A DNA stretch of 64,000 nucleotides, from NCBI RefSeq assembly GCF_039521975.1, contig NZ_BAAACZ010000015.1, positions 1-64,000 on the forward strand, written 5' to 3'. Below are positions 23,710-31,598 of the stretch, one piece after another. The translations under genes and the position numbers were made by a program. The notes below the pieces were generated by a model, which saw only the letters and a program-made list of their open reading frames with translations, was not told the origin of the DNA and ran no database searches. Position 1 is the stretch's first letter. Each line of letters opens with the position of its first letter. The stretch comes from Alkalibacillus silvisoli. Lineage in GTDB: Bacteria > Bacillota > Bacilli > Bacillales > Alkalibacillaceae.

Positions 23710-24300
23710 TCACACCATCACCTTCCCCTGCTCCATCTGGTTTAGCGTCGGCATAACCACTTGATCTGCGACGCACCTACAGGTCCACATTTGATTGATT
23801 TCTTTAATATCAAGACTGATGTCACGTTTTGCGGCGTACATCATGCTTTTTACAGCTGGCATAAGGTCGAACAGATCGCTGATCCTCTTCTTTAATACAT
23901 CATCGATTTCTAAATCTCTGCCAGGCCTACGTTTATTGTTGATCCTTTCAATGTGATCGAGTGATTCAATGGCTGTTAGCATTTGCTGACGCATGTTCCC
24001 AATTGAATCTGATAGACGCTGGCTCAACTCTGGATGTACGGGCGGAACTGCAAATGGATGGAGTTGATACATATTTGCGATGATGTCTTGACCTTCTTCC
24101 CATCCAGTAATCTCACACCATTTAAAAGCAGTCTCGATTCGTGGCTCTACTTCCCCTCGTTCGATTTTTGAGATTTGCTTTTGATCCAAATGTAGCTCCT
24201 TTCCTAATGAACTTTGCGATTCAATGCTAGAGTCTCGGCTATTTATTCTAAAGTACCGCAACCACTCCCCGAAATTTGATTTACGATAGTACGTATTCAC
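23710..24300 (-). CDS. XRE-family helix-turn-helix protein, 196 aa
   Basis: Residues ~10-65 form an XRE/Cro helix-turn-helix (SSLGKELHLDQKQISKIERG). The C-terminal part is helical and may sense or dimerise. The GTG start has AAAGGAGG at 10 bases. It sits in the leftward early operon between the excisionase-like gene and the replication genes. A regulatory role in switching between early and replication functions is plausible but unproven. Confidence 0.65.
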   Translation of the reverse strand: MNTYYRKSNFGEWLRYFRINSRDSSIESQSSLGKELHLDQKQISKIERGEVEPRIETAFKWCEITGWEEGQDIIANMYQLHPFAVPPVHPELSQRLSDSIGNMRQQMLTAIESLDHIERINNKRRPGRDLEIDDVLKKRISDLFDLMPAVKSMMYAAKRDISLDIKEINQMWTCRCVADQVVMPTLNQMEQGKVMV

Positions 24301-24351
24301 CTTAATTTGTCCTCCTTTAGACGCGATATATTGGTAGATTATAGATAGTCA

Positions 24352-24633
24352 TTATGGGATGAGCTCATGGTTATTCTCGATCCATTGATATAGGCGGTCG
24401 CGTGGGATATAAATTCGACTCTTTTCACCCTCAGCACGTGTGGACGGAAAACCTTCGACATAGTTAGCAAGTTCTCTTACTCGGTTTTCAGAAACTCTGA
24501 GAATCTCTGCGGCTTCTTTAACCGTGAGCCTGCGAGGATATGGATCATCATGAACAGTCAGTTTGTCTAGTTTTTCTTCTAATGGTTGCATGGCTTCCTG
24601 AACAGCTTTCTGGATGGTTTCTTCAATGCTCAT
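24352..24633 (-). CDS. excisionase-type winged helix DNA-binding protein, 93 aa
   Basis: Residues ~35-85 (RRLTVKEAAEILRVSENRV, then SRIYIPRDRLYQWIE) are the MerR/excisionase helix-turn-helix with the following wing. Small proteins like this, a few genes from an integrase, act as recombination directionality factors (Xis) or regulators. GAAAGGAGG precedes the ATG, and it overlaps the upstream gene by 4 bases. It could be this element's Xis. Confidence 0.65.
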   Translation of the reverse strand: MSIEETIQKAVQEAMQPLEEKLDKLTVHDDPYPRRLTVKEAAEILRVSENRVRELANYVEGFPSTRAEGEKSRIYIPRDRLYQWIENNHELIP

Positions 24634-24860
24634 GCTCGCCCTCCTTTCAGTTGTTCAACACGTTCAAGAATGTCATGTTGCCACTTGTAATCGTTGGTCT
24701 CTGATGCGACATAAGACATGACATTTAATTTCTCGTATTCCCAGAAGAAATTATCGAAATACTGTTTGCTCTCGTTAAGTTCTACCAACTCTGTTTGAGT
24801 TAGAGTTCTTTTATCAGCCTCAAGGACAAGAACAATTAACCGTTCGGCAACAGGATTCAT
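24630..24860 (-). CDS. small hypothetical protein of mobile elements, 76 aa
   Basis: A soluble helical protein with a pattern (TLTQTELVELNESKQYFDN) common to small phage/ICE early proteins of Bacillales. No function is known. ATG at 24860 is chosen because AAAAGGAG lies 9 bases upstream; the ATG three codons earlier touches that site. It overlaps the excisionase-like gene by 4 bases. Confidence 0.55.
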   Translation of the reverse strand: MNPVAERLIVLVLEADKRTLTQTELVELNESKQYFDNFFWEYEKLNVMSYVASETNDYKWQHDILERVEQLKGGRA

Positions 24861-24895
24861 GTAGCTCATCTCCTTTTAATCTACAGGTTTCAACG

Positions 24896-24908
24896 CAACA
24901 TTTTGTTG
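24896..24908. promoter_or_regulatory. CAAC-N5-GTTG operator (downstream copy)
   Basis: CAAC-ATTTT-GTTG lies just after the Cro-like gene, before the small early gene. It matches the four copies in the divergent promoter region (25145-25243). Confidence 0.55.
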
Positions 24909-24917
24909 TGTATATGA

Positions 24918-25130
24918 TCAAAAAAATTGTTCTGGATCTTTTGATAAAACTTTAGAGATTGAAAGTGCCAAAATTAAATTTGGTGTCCTAACACCTTGTT
25001 CGATCATGCCATAATAACTTTCAGTTATTTTGATATCATGATCTTTTGACAACAAAGCAACTACGTCTTTTTGAAAAAATCCTATGTCTTTTCTTGCTTT
25101 TATTAATTCATATCGGCGTTGGCTTTCCAT
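24918..25130 (-). CDS. Cro-like XRE repressor/antirepressor, 70 aa
   Basis: The entire protein is an XRE helix-turn-helix (DIGFFQKDVVALLSKDHDIK, then ITESYYGMIEQGVRTPN). It is transcribed away from the ImmR-like gene across a shared operator region. In ICEBs1 and lambdoid switches this position is held by the first gene of the lytic/excision operon. GGAGGTG precedes the ATG. Confidence 0.7.
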   Translation of the reverse strand: MESQRRYELIKARKDIGFFQKDVVALLSKDHDIKITESYYGMIEQGVRTPNLILALSISKVLSKDPEQFF

Positions 25131-25144
25131 TCACGAGCACCTCC

Positions 25145-25243
25145 CAACGTTTTGTTGCATTCATCTTAACCCAACATAACGTTGTGGTCAATACTTTTCA
25201 ACAACTTTTTGTTGTTTTTATTTTATCACCCAACTTATAGTTG
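25145..25243. promoter_or_regulatory. divergent switch region with four CAAC-N5-GTTG operators
   Basis: Four 13-bp palindromes CAAC-N5-GTTG lie at 25145-25157, 25172-25184, 25202-25214 and 25231-25243, 27-30 bp apart (about three helical turns). A leftward promoter has -35 TTGACC (25191-25186) and -10 TAAGAT (25168-25163) with 17 bp between; the second operator fills this spacer exactly. A rightward -10 TATAAT (25244-25249) touches the fourth operator. The ImmR-like protein (25283-25663) is the likely ligand: it would repress the early operon and control itself. Confidence 0.75.
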
Positions 25244-25282
25244 TATAATAGAGGGTACTTACATGAATGAGGAATGATTTTT

Positions 25283-25663
25283 ATGTCCAATGTCGCAGAA
25301 AGATTAAAGGAACAACGAAAAAGACATCAGTTTACCCAACAAAAAGTTGCCAAGATATTAGGTATTACGGAAAGTGGGTACGGCTACTATGAACAAGGGA
25401 GAAATGAGCCTTCCATTGAAATGATTAAAAAATTATCTGAAACATATGGTGTTACTTCTGACTATCTACTTGGTCTCACCGACGACCCAAATACTCAATC
25501 GCTTCCTGCGGCTGATAACGAGGAAGAGAAAATGTTCTTTTCTGGGGGATACGAAAGTCTAACAGCAGAAGAAAAAGAGCATCTGGAAGAAGAATTACAG
25601 CGATTTCGGAAAATGAAAAAGCGGTGGGAGGAACTGTACAGGAAGGGAGATAGAGAAGAGTGA
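25283..25663 (+). CDS. immR: ImmR-like XRE repressor, 126 aa
   Basis: Residues 5-60 are an XRE helix-turn-helix (RHQFTQQKVAKILGITESGY) followed by the SDYLLGLTDD phrase typical of ImmR/cI-type repressors. The C-terminal part is charged and helical. It is followed by the ImmA-like protease gene, its expected destroyer upon induction (family knowledge from ICEBs1). ATG at 25283 is favoured over one three codons earlier because GAGGA lies 9 bases upstream of it. Confidence 0.8.
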   Translation: MSNVAERLKEQRKRHQFTQQKVAKILGITESGYGYYEQGRNEPSIEMIKKLSETYGVTSDYLLGLTDDPNTQSLPAADNEEEKMFFSGGYESLTAEEKEHLEEELQRFRKMKKRWEELYRKGDREE

Positions 25664-25737
25664 AATAGCCTTGTAGGATCTTTACCCTTTTTGATGTTCT
25701 ATTAAAGAAAAAAATGAATTAAATTTCTAAAATTTTG

Positions 25738-25766
25738 TTGACGTTTCTCTCCTCATCCTTTATTAT
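25738..25766 (+). promoter_or_regulatory. promoter of immA-int
   Basis: TTGACG (25738-25743) and TATTAT (25761-25766) have 17 bp between them. It gives the protease and integrase genes a start point separate from immR. Confidence 0.55.
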
Positions 25767-25804
25767 ACATTAAACCGAACATATGTTTTAAAAGGGTGGG
25801 TAAA

Positions 25805-26272
25805 ATGTTTCATTCAACCATTCGCCAAATTGTTAATGAAGCCTACAAAAAAAGAAACATTTGCTCTTTGAATGATCTTTCATTAGAAACTCTCAGCCGA
25901 CGGTTCATGATTGATCTCGATTATTCTTATTCACAAACGTCATCCCTACAAATTGGCCATTACAAACTAATATCCCTGGACAAGCGTATACCTTCTCATT
26001 ATCAACGTTGGGATTTCTTCCATGAGCTTGGCCATATTCTCCTTCATAATATTGACCAGAAAAAAGCTTTAAAGGGTGTATCATTTTTTATGGAATTGCA
26101 GGCATACAGATTTGCTTTACACGCTTCCATGCCCTACTTTCTGATCAAAAAATTCTGTGAAATAACACCATACACATTATCTTATGTATTTAATATTCCC
26201 ATCTTTTTTGCTGAAAGACGCATGGATCAAATTAAAGCACACATCACCATAAAAGGGGGGAAGATTATATGA
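25805..26272 (+). CDS. immA: ImmA-like zinc metallopeptidase, 155 aa
   Basis: The motif HELGH (73-77) with a downstream MELQAYRFALHASMP helix is the ImmA/IrrE peptidase signature. In ICEBs1 the homologue cleaves the ImmR repressor after DNA damage or quorum signals, releasing the element (family knowledge). The start at 25805 follows AAAGGGTGGG; a GTG three codons earlier is possible. It overlaps the integrase start by 4 bases, so immA and int are co-translated. Confidence 0.8.
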   Translation: MFHSTIRQIVNEAYKKRNICSLNDLSLETLSRRFMIDLDYSYSQTSSLQIGHYKLISLDKRIPSHYQRWDFFHELGHILLHNIDQKKALKGVSFFMELQAYRFALHASMPYFLIKKFCEITPYTLSYVFNIPIFFAERRMDQIKAHITIKGGKII

Positions 26273-27411
26273 GAGGTTCAGTATACAAAACTGCTAACGG
26301 ATATGGCTTTAGGATTGATTACGGTAGAGATAAGCGTGGAAAAAGGAAACAGAAACGTTATTCTGGGTATAACACAAAAAAGTTAGCTGAAAAAGCCATG
26401 TCCAATACCCTTAATGATGTGAATGAAGGCACCTATGTTCCACCACAAAACATTACATTTGTTGATTTTCTTCAAAACTGGGTGAACGGACGCCAAAACT
26501 CTCTATCAAAAGGAACAGCTAAAACTTATCATTATCTTGTCGATATGCACGTTTCAGAGTTTTTTCATACCATTAAGCTGACAGATTTAGAGGTTGAGGA
26601 CTTCGACGATTTTTATAATCATTTGCTAAATGAAAAAAAGTTATCGCCCGCAACAATTCGAAAAATCCATCATTCCATCTGTAAGGCTGGATTGAACGAG
26701 GCTATAAGGAAAAAGCTCCTCAAAGACAATCCATCAACTTTGGCAGATCTCCCTTCATTTGAGAAAACAAGGATTGAGATATGGGATGAGCAAGAAACAC
26801 AAGAATTCTTAAAAAAAGCAAAAAAACATTATTTATATATAGCCTTCCACCTCGCTTTATCTACAGGCATGAGGCAGGGTGAAATATTGGCACTGCAATG
26901 GAATCAGATTGATATGGAACGGAAAACGATATCTATTGATAAGTCGTTACGCCGAAATATGGAAATCAGCACAACTAAAACAGATGCTGGTGCCCGTCTT
27001 GTATCTATTCCAGATCAAACCGTCAACGAGTTACAAAGACATTGGAAATGGCAAAAAGAGCAGCAATTAAAATTAGGAAAAGCTTATGAAAATAAGAATT
27101 TAGTTGTTTCCACAAAGTGGGGAACCCTCATTTCTCATCGGAATTTACTTAGAGCATATTATCAAATTAGAAAACCCTTAAACGTCAAACCCATTACATT
27201 CCATGAATTAAGGCACACACATGCAACACATTTACTAAAGTTAGGGTTCCATCCTAAAATTGTTCAAGAAAGATTAGGTCACAATTCAATCCAAGTTACA
27301 ATCGACACTTACTCGCATTTAATGCCAGGATTGCAAGAAACAGCTGCACAAAAACTCGGAAACATGATATTTGATCCTCCCGATATATCCAACCATACAA
27401 GCGCTCGTTAG
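26269..27411 (+). CDS. int: tyrosine integrase of the element, 380 aa
   Basis: An N-terminal arm-binding domain (about 1-55: GYGFRIDYGRDKRGKRKQKR) is followed by a core-binding SAM-like domain (~60-160) and the catalytic domain. Catalytic residues visible are R202 (STGMRQGEI), H312 and R315 (FHELRH), H338 (RLGH) and Y348 (IDTYSH). This is the integrase/excisionase partner for site-specific recombination of the element. It is the rightmost element gene and points outward, so one attachment site should lie within a few hundred bases downstream. Confidence 0.92.
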   Translation: MRGSVYKTANGYGFRIDYGRDKRGKRKQKRYSGYNTKKLAEKAMSNTLNDVNEGTYVPPQNITFVDFLQNWVNGRQNSLSKGTAKTYHYLVDMHVSEFFHTIKLTDLEVEDFDDFYNHLLNEKKLSPATIRKIHHSICKAGLNEAIRKKLLKDNPSTLADLPSFEKTRIEIWDEQETQEFLKKAKKHYLYIAFHLALSTGMRQGEILALQWNQIDMERKTISIDKSLRRNMEISTTKTDAGARLVSIPDQTVNELQRHWKWQKEQQLKLGKAYENKNLVVSTKWGTLISHRNLLRAYYQIRKPLNVKPITFHELRHTHATHLLKLGFHPKIVQERLGHNSIQVTIDTYSHLMPGLQETAAQKLGNMIFDPPDISNHTSAR

Positions 27412-27807
27412 TGTCACATAGTTGTTAGGTGAAAATAAAGTTCTTCACTTTTGACGCCGTGAAGAAAGATGCGGCTATTTCAAATATTGGTTTATTCACT
27501 GTTCACATTAATACAGTGATTGCAAGCGACATTTGTGATAAAAAAGATGTTTACTGTTGCTCACGCTTATTTTAAGATCGTGTAGATTTGCAACGAGAGC
27601 TGCAGTAGATGTAACAATCGTTGATACCAAATTTTCTATTTTTCTCACTCCAAATCCATAAATATAAATTATTATCACTAATTTCATTATAAAGTGGAAA
27701 TTTATTTTTCTGCAATTCCCATCGGGTAGCACTCTTATTCAAGAATCTGGCTTTAAAAAGGAAAACAGGCGCTAATTCTTATTCAACTTAAGCGCCTCGT
27801 TTTACAT
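27412..27807. other. presumed right end of the element, no gene seen
   Basis: The 396 bases after the integrase are AT-rich with no convincing gene. An inverted repeat TTCTTCAC-N10-GTGAAGAA (27443-27468) lies about 30 bases past the integrase stop and could be part of the attachment site or a weak terminator. No sequence shared with the left junction was found. A terminator for the csoR operon lies at 27762-27797. Confidence 0.4.
27762..27797 (-). terminator. terminator of the copper operon
   Basis: AGGCGCTTAA and TTAGCGCCT arms are followed by GTTTTCC on the minus strand, 10 bases after the csoR stop. Confidence 0.65.
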
Positions 27808-28092
27808 TCACATTAATCGCTTCATGACATCCATCAATTCATCGATCATCTCCTCCTTGTTGCCTTCTTGAATGGCATTGGCGACACAGTGGTTTGTATG
27901 ATCTTCCATCAAAGAAATACTCACCTTTTTCATGGCTGACTGAATCGCCGAAATTTGATTGAGGATATCTACGCAATACTTATCCTCATCAATCATCTTT
28001 TGCACCCCACGCACTTGACCTTCAATACGTTTCAAGCGATTGAGTAATTCTTGTTTGTTTGGCTGAACAGTTCCTTTTTCTTGTGCTGACAT
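27808..28092 (-). CDS. csoR: CsoR copper-sensing repressor, 94 aa
   Basis: The protein is an all-helical CsoR/RcnR family member with the Cu(I) ligands C40, H65 and C69 (KYCVDIL ... DHTNHCV). It represses copper export genes and lets go when Cu(I) binds (family knowledge). The operators at 31995-32013 and 32178-32198 fit this role. ATG at 28092 is chosen because GAGGAGG lies 8 bases upstream; an earlier ATG lies before that site. It ends the operon with copZ and copA. Confidence 0.92.
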   Translation of the reverse strand: MSAQEKGTVQPNKQELLNRLKRIEGQVRGVQKMIDEDKYCVDILNQISAIQSAMKKVSISLMEDHTNHCVANAIQEGNKEEMIDELMDVMKRLM

Positions 28093-28163
28093 ACGTTTTA
28101 CCTCCTCGTTCATTGGTTAAAGGGACCGTGCACTTACGCGCGCGATCCCTCCACTTTTAATAT

Positions 28164-28370
28164 TTAGGCTACATCATATCCCTGATCTTCAATCTCTTCT
28201 GTTATTTTTTCCAGATCTACTTTGTTCGGATCAAAGGTGACATCTACTTTTCCTTCACTTAAATGAACCTTCACATTATCTACGCCATTTAGGTTGCCGA
28301 CATTACCTTCAATGGAGTTTACACAATGACCACAAGACATCCCTTGTACGTTTAATGTCATATCCTTCAT
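28164..28370 (-). CDS. copZ: CopZ copper chaperone, 68 aa
   Basis: This is a single HMA domain with the metal site MSCGHC (residues ~12-17) and the beta-alpha-beta-beta-alpha-beta length of CopZ. It carries Cu(I) to the CopA ATPase in the cytoplasm (family knowledge). GAAAGGAG precedes the ATG at 28370. It lies between the Spx-like gene and csoR in the copper operon. Confidence 0.92.
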   Translation of the reverse strand: MKDMTLNVQGMSCGHCVNSIEGNVGNLNGVDNVKVHLSEGKVDVTFDPNKVDLEKITEEIEDQGYDVA

Positions 28371-28462
28371 GATTTTTTGCTCCTTTCGTATCTCTTGTAT
28401 AGCTAAATAACTTTCGGCACGTGTGTGCAATGCATGGTATCATTTTATTCTAACGTCATTGC

Positions 28463-28849
28463 CTACACATATATCCCCTCCTTTAATTGGTTTCGAACAG
28501 ATCGTGGGAGAAAGCGGCGGATCTCCTCCTCATGATAGCCAGCGAGCAACTGCTTATCATCCATAATAATCGGTCGTTTTAAAAGCGATGGATATTTACA
28601 AATGATTTGGAAGAGTGTATGCAAAGATAAACCTTCCATGTCGAGCGCCAATTCTGCAAAAGCCTTCGATTGTCTGGAAATGACATCATCGATACCGTTC
28701 TCTGTCAATGAAAAAATGTGTTTGACCTCATCGATGGTCAGTTTCGTTTTCGTTATATCTATTTCACGAAAGGGAAGCCGATGTTCTCGTAACCAATCCT
28801 TTGTCTTCCGGCATGACAAACAACTTGATGATGTATACACGGTAATCAT
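28463..28849 (-). CDS. Spx/ArsC-family thiol regulator, 128 aa
   Basis: A thioredoxin-like ArsC fold has the redox motif CLSC (about residues 10-13) and the family stretch LLKRPIIMDDKQLLAGYHEEEIRRFLP. This resembles Spx and MgsR, which bind the RNA polymerase alpha subunit and switch on thiol-stress genes (family knowledge). Its presence inside a CsoR-controlled copper operon suggests that it links copper-driven disulfide stress to transcription; this is an inference. ATG at 28849 is used; a GTG four codons earlier overlaps the AGGAG site. Confidence 0.8.
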   Translation of the reverse strand: MITVYTSSSCLSCRKTKDWLREHRLPFREIDITKTKLTIDEVKHIFSLTENGIDDVISRQSKAFAELALDMEGLSLHTLFQIICKYPSLLKRPIIMDDKQLLAGYHEEEIRRFLPRSVRNQLKEGIYV

Positions 28850-28974
28850 GTGCTGATCCACTCCTAGTTTACAGTAAAATCACATCTTTTGAATCAACGA
28901 TTTTATCTCAGATGCATTGCGCTCAAATCCAGTAAAGACTAGTGGTTTGGTGATCATCCATTACTTCGTCCTCC

Positions 28975-29145
28975 TCAAGTATACGCTGATGATACTTCAT
29001 GGCTCTCATATACTTCTTCACTACTTCCGTGATCTTCATGCATGTCATTGCTCTCTAACGGGTTATCACCCGTGATGGCCGTGTAGCTGCCAATAACAAC
29101 CGCCACATACAAGACCCCCACGAGCGCCCAGTGTTTAACTTTCAT
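28975..29145 (-). CDS. small single-pass membrane protein in the copper operon, 56 aa
   Basis: The frame begins MKVKHWALVGVLYVAVVIG with one membrane helix (about 6-22), followed by an acidic tail rich in His, Met, Ser and Glu (SNDMHEDHGSSEEVYESH). AAGGAGG is placed well before the ATG, and the gene starts 12 bases after the copA stop. It was missed by length filters but looks real. His/Met residues outside the membrane could bind copper for or from CopA (inference). Confidence 0.65.
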   Translation of the reverse strand: MKVKHWALVGVLYVAVVIGSYTAITGDNPLESNDMHEDHGSSEEVYESHEVSSAYT

Positions 29146-29157
29146 GTTCTTTCCTCC

Positions 29158-31575
29158 TTATCGGCTTAACTTCAAACGTTGCAAACGCAAGGCATTCAAG
29201 ACAACGGATACCGAACTGAAGGCCATTGCTGCCCCGGCCACCCATGGAGCAAGTAGACCGGCTGCGGCAACTGGAATGGATGCCGTATTATAAAAGAAGG
29301 CAAAGAACAGATTCTGCTTAATGTTGCGAAACGTTTTTGTACTGAGCTGAACGCTATCAGCCACACTGTGCAAGTCGCCGCGCATAAGCGTAATATCGGC
29401 GGATTCAATCGCCACATCCGTCCCCGTTCCGATCGCCATCCCAATATCGGCGACCGCGAGTGCCGGTGCATCGTTGATGCCATCGCCAACCATGGCAACT
29501 TTTTTGCCTTGGTCTTGGATCTTTTTAATTTCTTCGGCTTTTTGTTCCGGGACCACTTCCGCAATCACACGGTCAATCCCGACTTGATTGCCGATCGCTT
29601 CGGCCGTTTGCTGGTTATCTCCCGTCAGCATGGCCACTTCTAAGCCGAGGTCATGCATCCGTTGAATCGCTGCTTTGGACGTTTCTTTCACCGTATCGGC
29701 AACGGCAATCATCCCGGCATACTTACCGTCAATAGCAATAAGCATCGCTGTCTTTCCTTCTTTCTCAAGGCCAGACATCTCTTCACCAGAAGATCCGATC
29801 GGGACGGATGATGTTTGCATGAGTTTGCGTGTCCCGATAATGATTTCGTCTCCGTCGACAAAGGCACGCACCCCATATCCTGGCAACGCTTCGAAATCTT
29901 CGCTCTCTCGCAATGGAATTCCCTTTTCCTCAATGCCTTTGACCATCGCTTCTGCAAGGGGGTGCTCCGAGTTTTTTTCTACGGCACCGACGATTGCAAG
30001 CACCGATTCCTCATTGAAATCAGGGACTACTTTGACATTGGTCAATGCAGGTTCTCCCTTTGTCACCGTTCCCGTCTTATCAAGTATGATCGTTTGGATC
30101 CCACGTGTGTTTTCCAAGTGCTCGCCGCCCTTAAAGAGCACACCATTTTCAGCAGAGCGACCCGTACCTGCCATAATGGATGTTGGTGTTGCTAATCCAA
30201 GCGCACAGGGGCAAGCGATGACAAGGATCGTAATGAGGGGCACTAACGCTGAACGCAAATCTCCGGGATTGATCACGAAATACCAAACAAGAAATGTTGT
30301 AATGGCAATCAAGACAACGACAGGCACAAAAATCCCTGACACTTTATCAACCATCCGTTGGACATTCGCCTTGCTTCCTTGCGCTTCTTCCACAACTTTC
30401 ACAATTTGGGAAAGCGCCGTATCTTTCCCGACTTTCGTAGCTTCGATTTTGAGAAGCCCATTCTTATTGATCGTTGCCCCGATGACCTCGTCTCCTTGTT
30501 TCTTGTCAATCGGAATACTTTCACCGGTGATCATCGATTCATCCATGGCCGATTGCCCTTCATAAATCTTTCCGTCCACCGGCACTTTCTCTCCAGGGCG
30601 CACCATAACCGTGTCTCCCACAAGCACTTCTTCAATAGCGACTTCCATTTCCTCGCCATTACGAATGATGCGTGCCGTTTTGGCTTGCATTCCGAGCAAC
30701 TTTTCAATCGCTTTGCTCGTGCGTCCTTTGGCACGTACTTCAAACAGTTTCCCGAGGACCACGAGCGTAATGATCACAGCTGCAGTCTCAAAGTAAAGCT
30801 CCGGCATCCCTTGTTGGCCGGTGGCGTACCATTCCCAACCCAAGAAGACACTGTATAAAAAGGCCGCCGTCGTCCCAAGCGCAATCAATACATCCATGTT
30901 TGCACTTTTGTTTTTCAAGGCTTTGTAGGAACCACTGTAAAACTGGGCGCCAACGAAGAATTGTACGGGGGCCGCAAGCGCTAGCTGCACCCATGGATTC
31001 ATGAGCATATCTGGCAAATAGAGGAACGACATAAACTCAAAGTGGGCCACCATTGTCCAAAGCAGTGGCAATGTTAATATCGCCGAGAAAACAAATTTGC
31101 CGGTTTGCTTGCGTATTTCGTTGTCTTTTCTACTCACCGTTTCGTCCCGCGACTTTTGTGGTTTAAGGGTATATCCTAATTTGCGGATCCCTTCCATCAT
31201 ATCTCCGACGGTAACTTGACCTTCATCGTATTCGACAGAAACATTCTCCATGGCAAAGTTAACCGTTGCCGAAGAGACTCCTTCCATTTTTGATAGCTTT
31301 TTTTCAATTTTTGTCGCACAAGCCGCACAGGTCATGCCCGAAATATCAAAGGTTTGATTTTCATGAATCACTTGATATCCAAGTTTATCAATTTTTGCTT
31401 CAAAATCTTGGAGATCCGTCTGATCGGGATCGTAAACAACATTGGTTTTTTCCATCGCAAAATTCACATTTGCTTCACTAACCCCGTCGATTTTGGCAAG
31501 GCCTTTCTCAATTTTTGTGGCGCAAGCCGCACAGGTCATGCCTGCGATTTGTAGGGACGCTTCTTTTTGTTCCAC
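29158..31575 (-). CDS. copA: CopA Cu(I)-exporting P1B-type ATPase, 805 aa
   Basis: Two N-terminal HMA domains carry MTCAAC sites (near residues 13-18 and 80-85). Eight membrane helices follow, with the transport motif CPC (~454-456, ACPCALGLATP), the phosphorylation site DKTGT (~498), SEHPLA of the N-domain and GDGINDAPAL. These are hallmarks of P1B-1 Cu(I) export. The GTG start has AAGGAGAT upstream. It follows the ferredoxin-like gene in the operon and is followed by the small membrane protein, Spx-like, copZ and csoR genes. Confidence 0.95.
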   Translation of the reverse strand: MEQKEASLQIAGMTCAACATKIEKGLAKIDGVSEANVNFAMEKTNVVYDPDQTDLQDFEAKIDKLGYQVIHENQTFDISGMTCAACATKIEKKLSKMEGVSSATVNFAMENVSVEYDEGQVTVGDMMEGIRKLGYTLKPQKSRDETVSRKDNEIRKQTGKFVFSAILTLPLLWTMVAHFEFMSFLYLPDMLMNPWVQLALAAPVQFFVGAQFYSGSYKALKNKSANMDVLIALGTTAAFLYSVFLGWEWYATGQQGMPELYFETAAVIITLVVLGKLFEVRAKGRTSKAIEKLLGMQAKTARIIRNGEEMEVAIEEVLVGDTVMVRPGEKVPVDGKIYEGQSAMDESMITGESIPIDKKQGDEVIGATINKNGLLKIEATKVGKDTALSQIVKVVEEAQGSKANVQRMVDKVSGIFVPVVVLIAITTFLVWYFVINPGDLRSALVPLITILVIACPCALGLATPTSIMAGTGRSAENGVLFKGGEHLENTRGIQTIILDKTGTVTKGEPALTNVKVVPDFNEESVLAIVGAVEKNSEHPLAEAMVKGIEEKGIPLRESEDFEALPGYGVRAFVDGDEIIIGTRKLMQTSSVPIGSSGEEMSGLEKEGKTAMLIAIDGKYAGMIAVADTVKETSKAAIQRMHDLGLEVAMLTGDNQQTAEAIGNQVGIDRVIAEVVPEQKAEEIKKIQDQGKKVAMVGDGINDAPALAVADIGMAIGTGTDVAIESADITLMRGDLHSVADSVQLSTKTFRNIKQNLFFAFFYNTASIPVAAAGLLAPWVAGAAMAFSSVSVVLNALRLQRLKLSR

Positions 31576-31598
31576 TTGTTTTCATCTCCTTCTCCTCG

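Larger units (their letters stand above)
600..27480. mobile_element. integrative and conjugative element (ends approximate)
   Basis: Relaxase, coupling ATPase, VirB4-, VirB6- and CwlT-like genes, an oriT-like region, a replication module and an ImmR/ImmA/tyrosine-integrase control block occur together without chromosomal housekeeping genes. All transfer genes run leftward on the minus strand, while the control block and integrase run rightward at the far end, as in ICEBs1-type elements. The left limit is placed after tRNA-Thr and the right limit just after the integrase. No direct repeat marking attL/attR could be found by eye, so both ends are estimates. It could also be part of a larger island that includes the metal genes. 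Confidence 0.7.

Noticed and set aside
27508..27732. Minus-strand frame of 74 codons after the integrase
   Set aside because: No start signals, AT-rich, no protein-like pattern.
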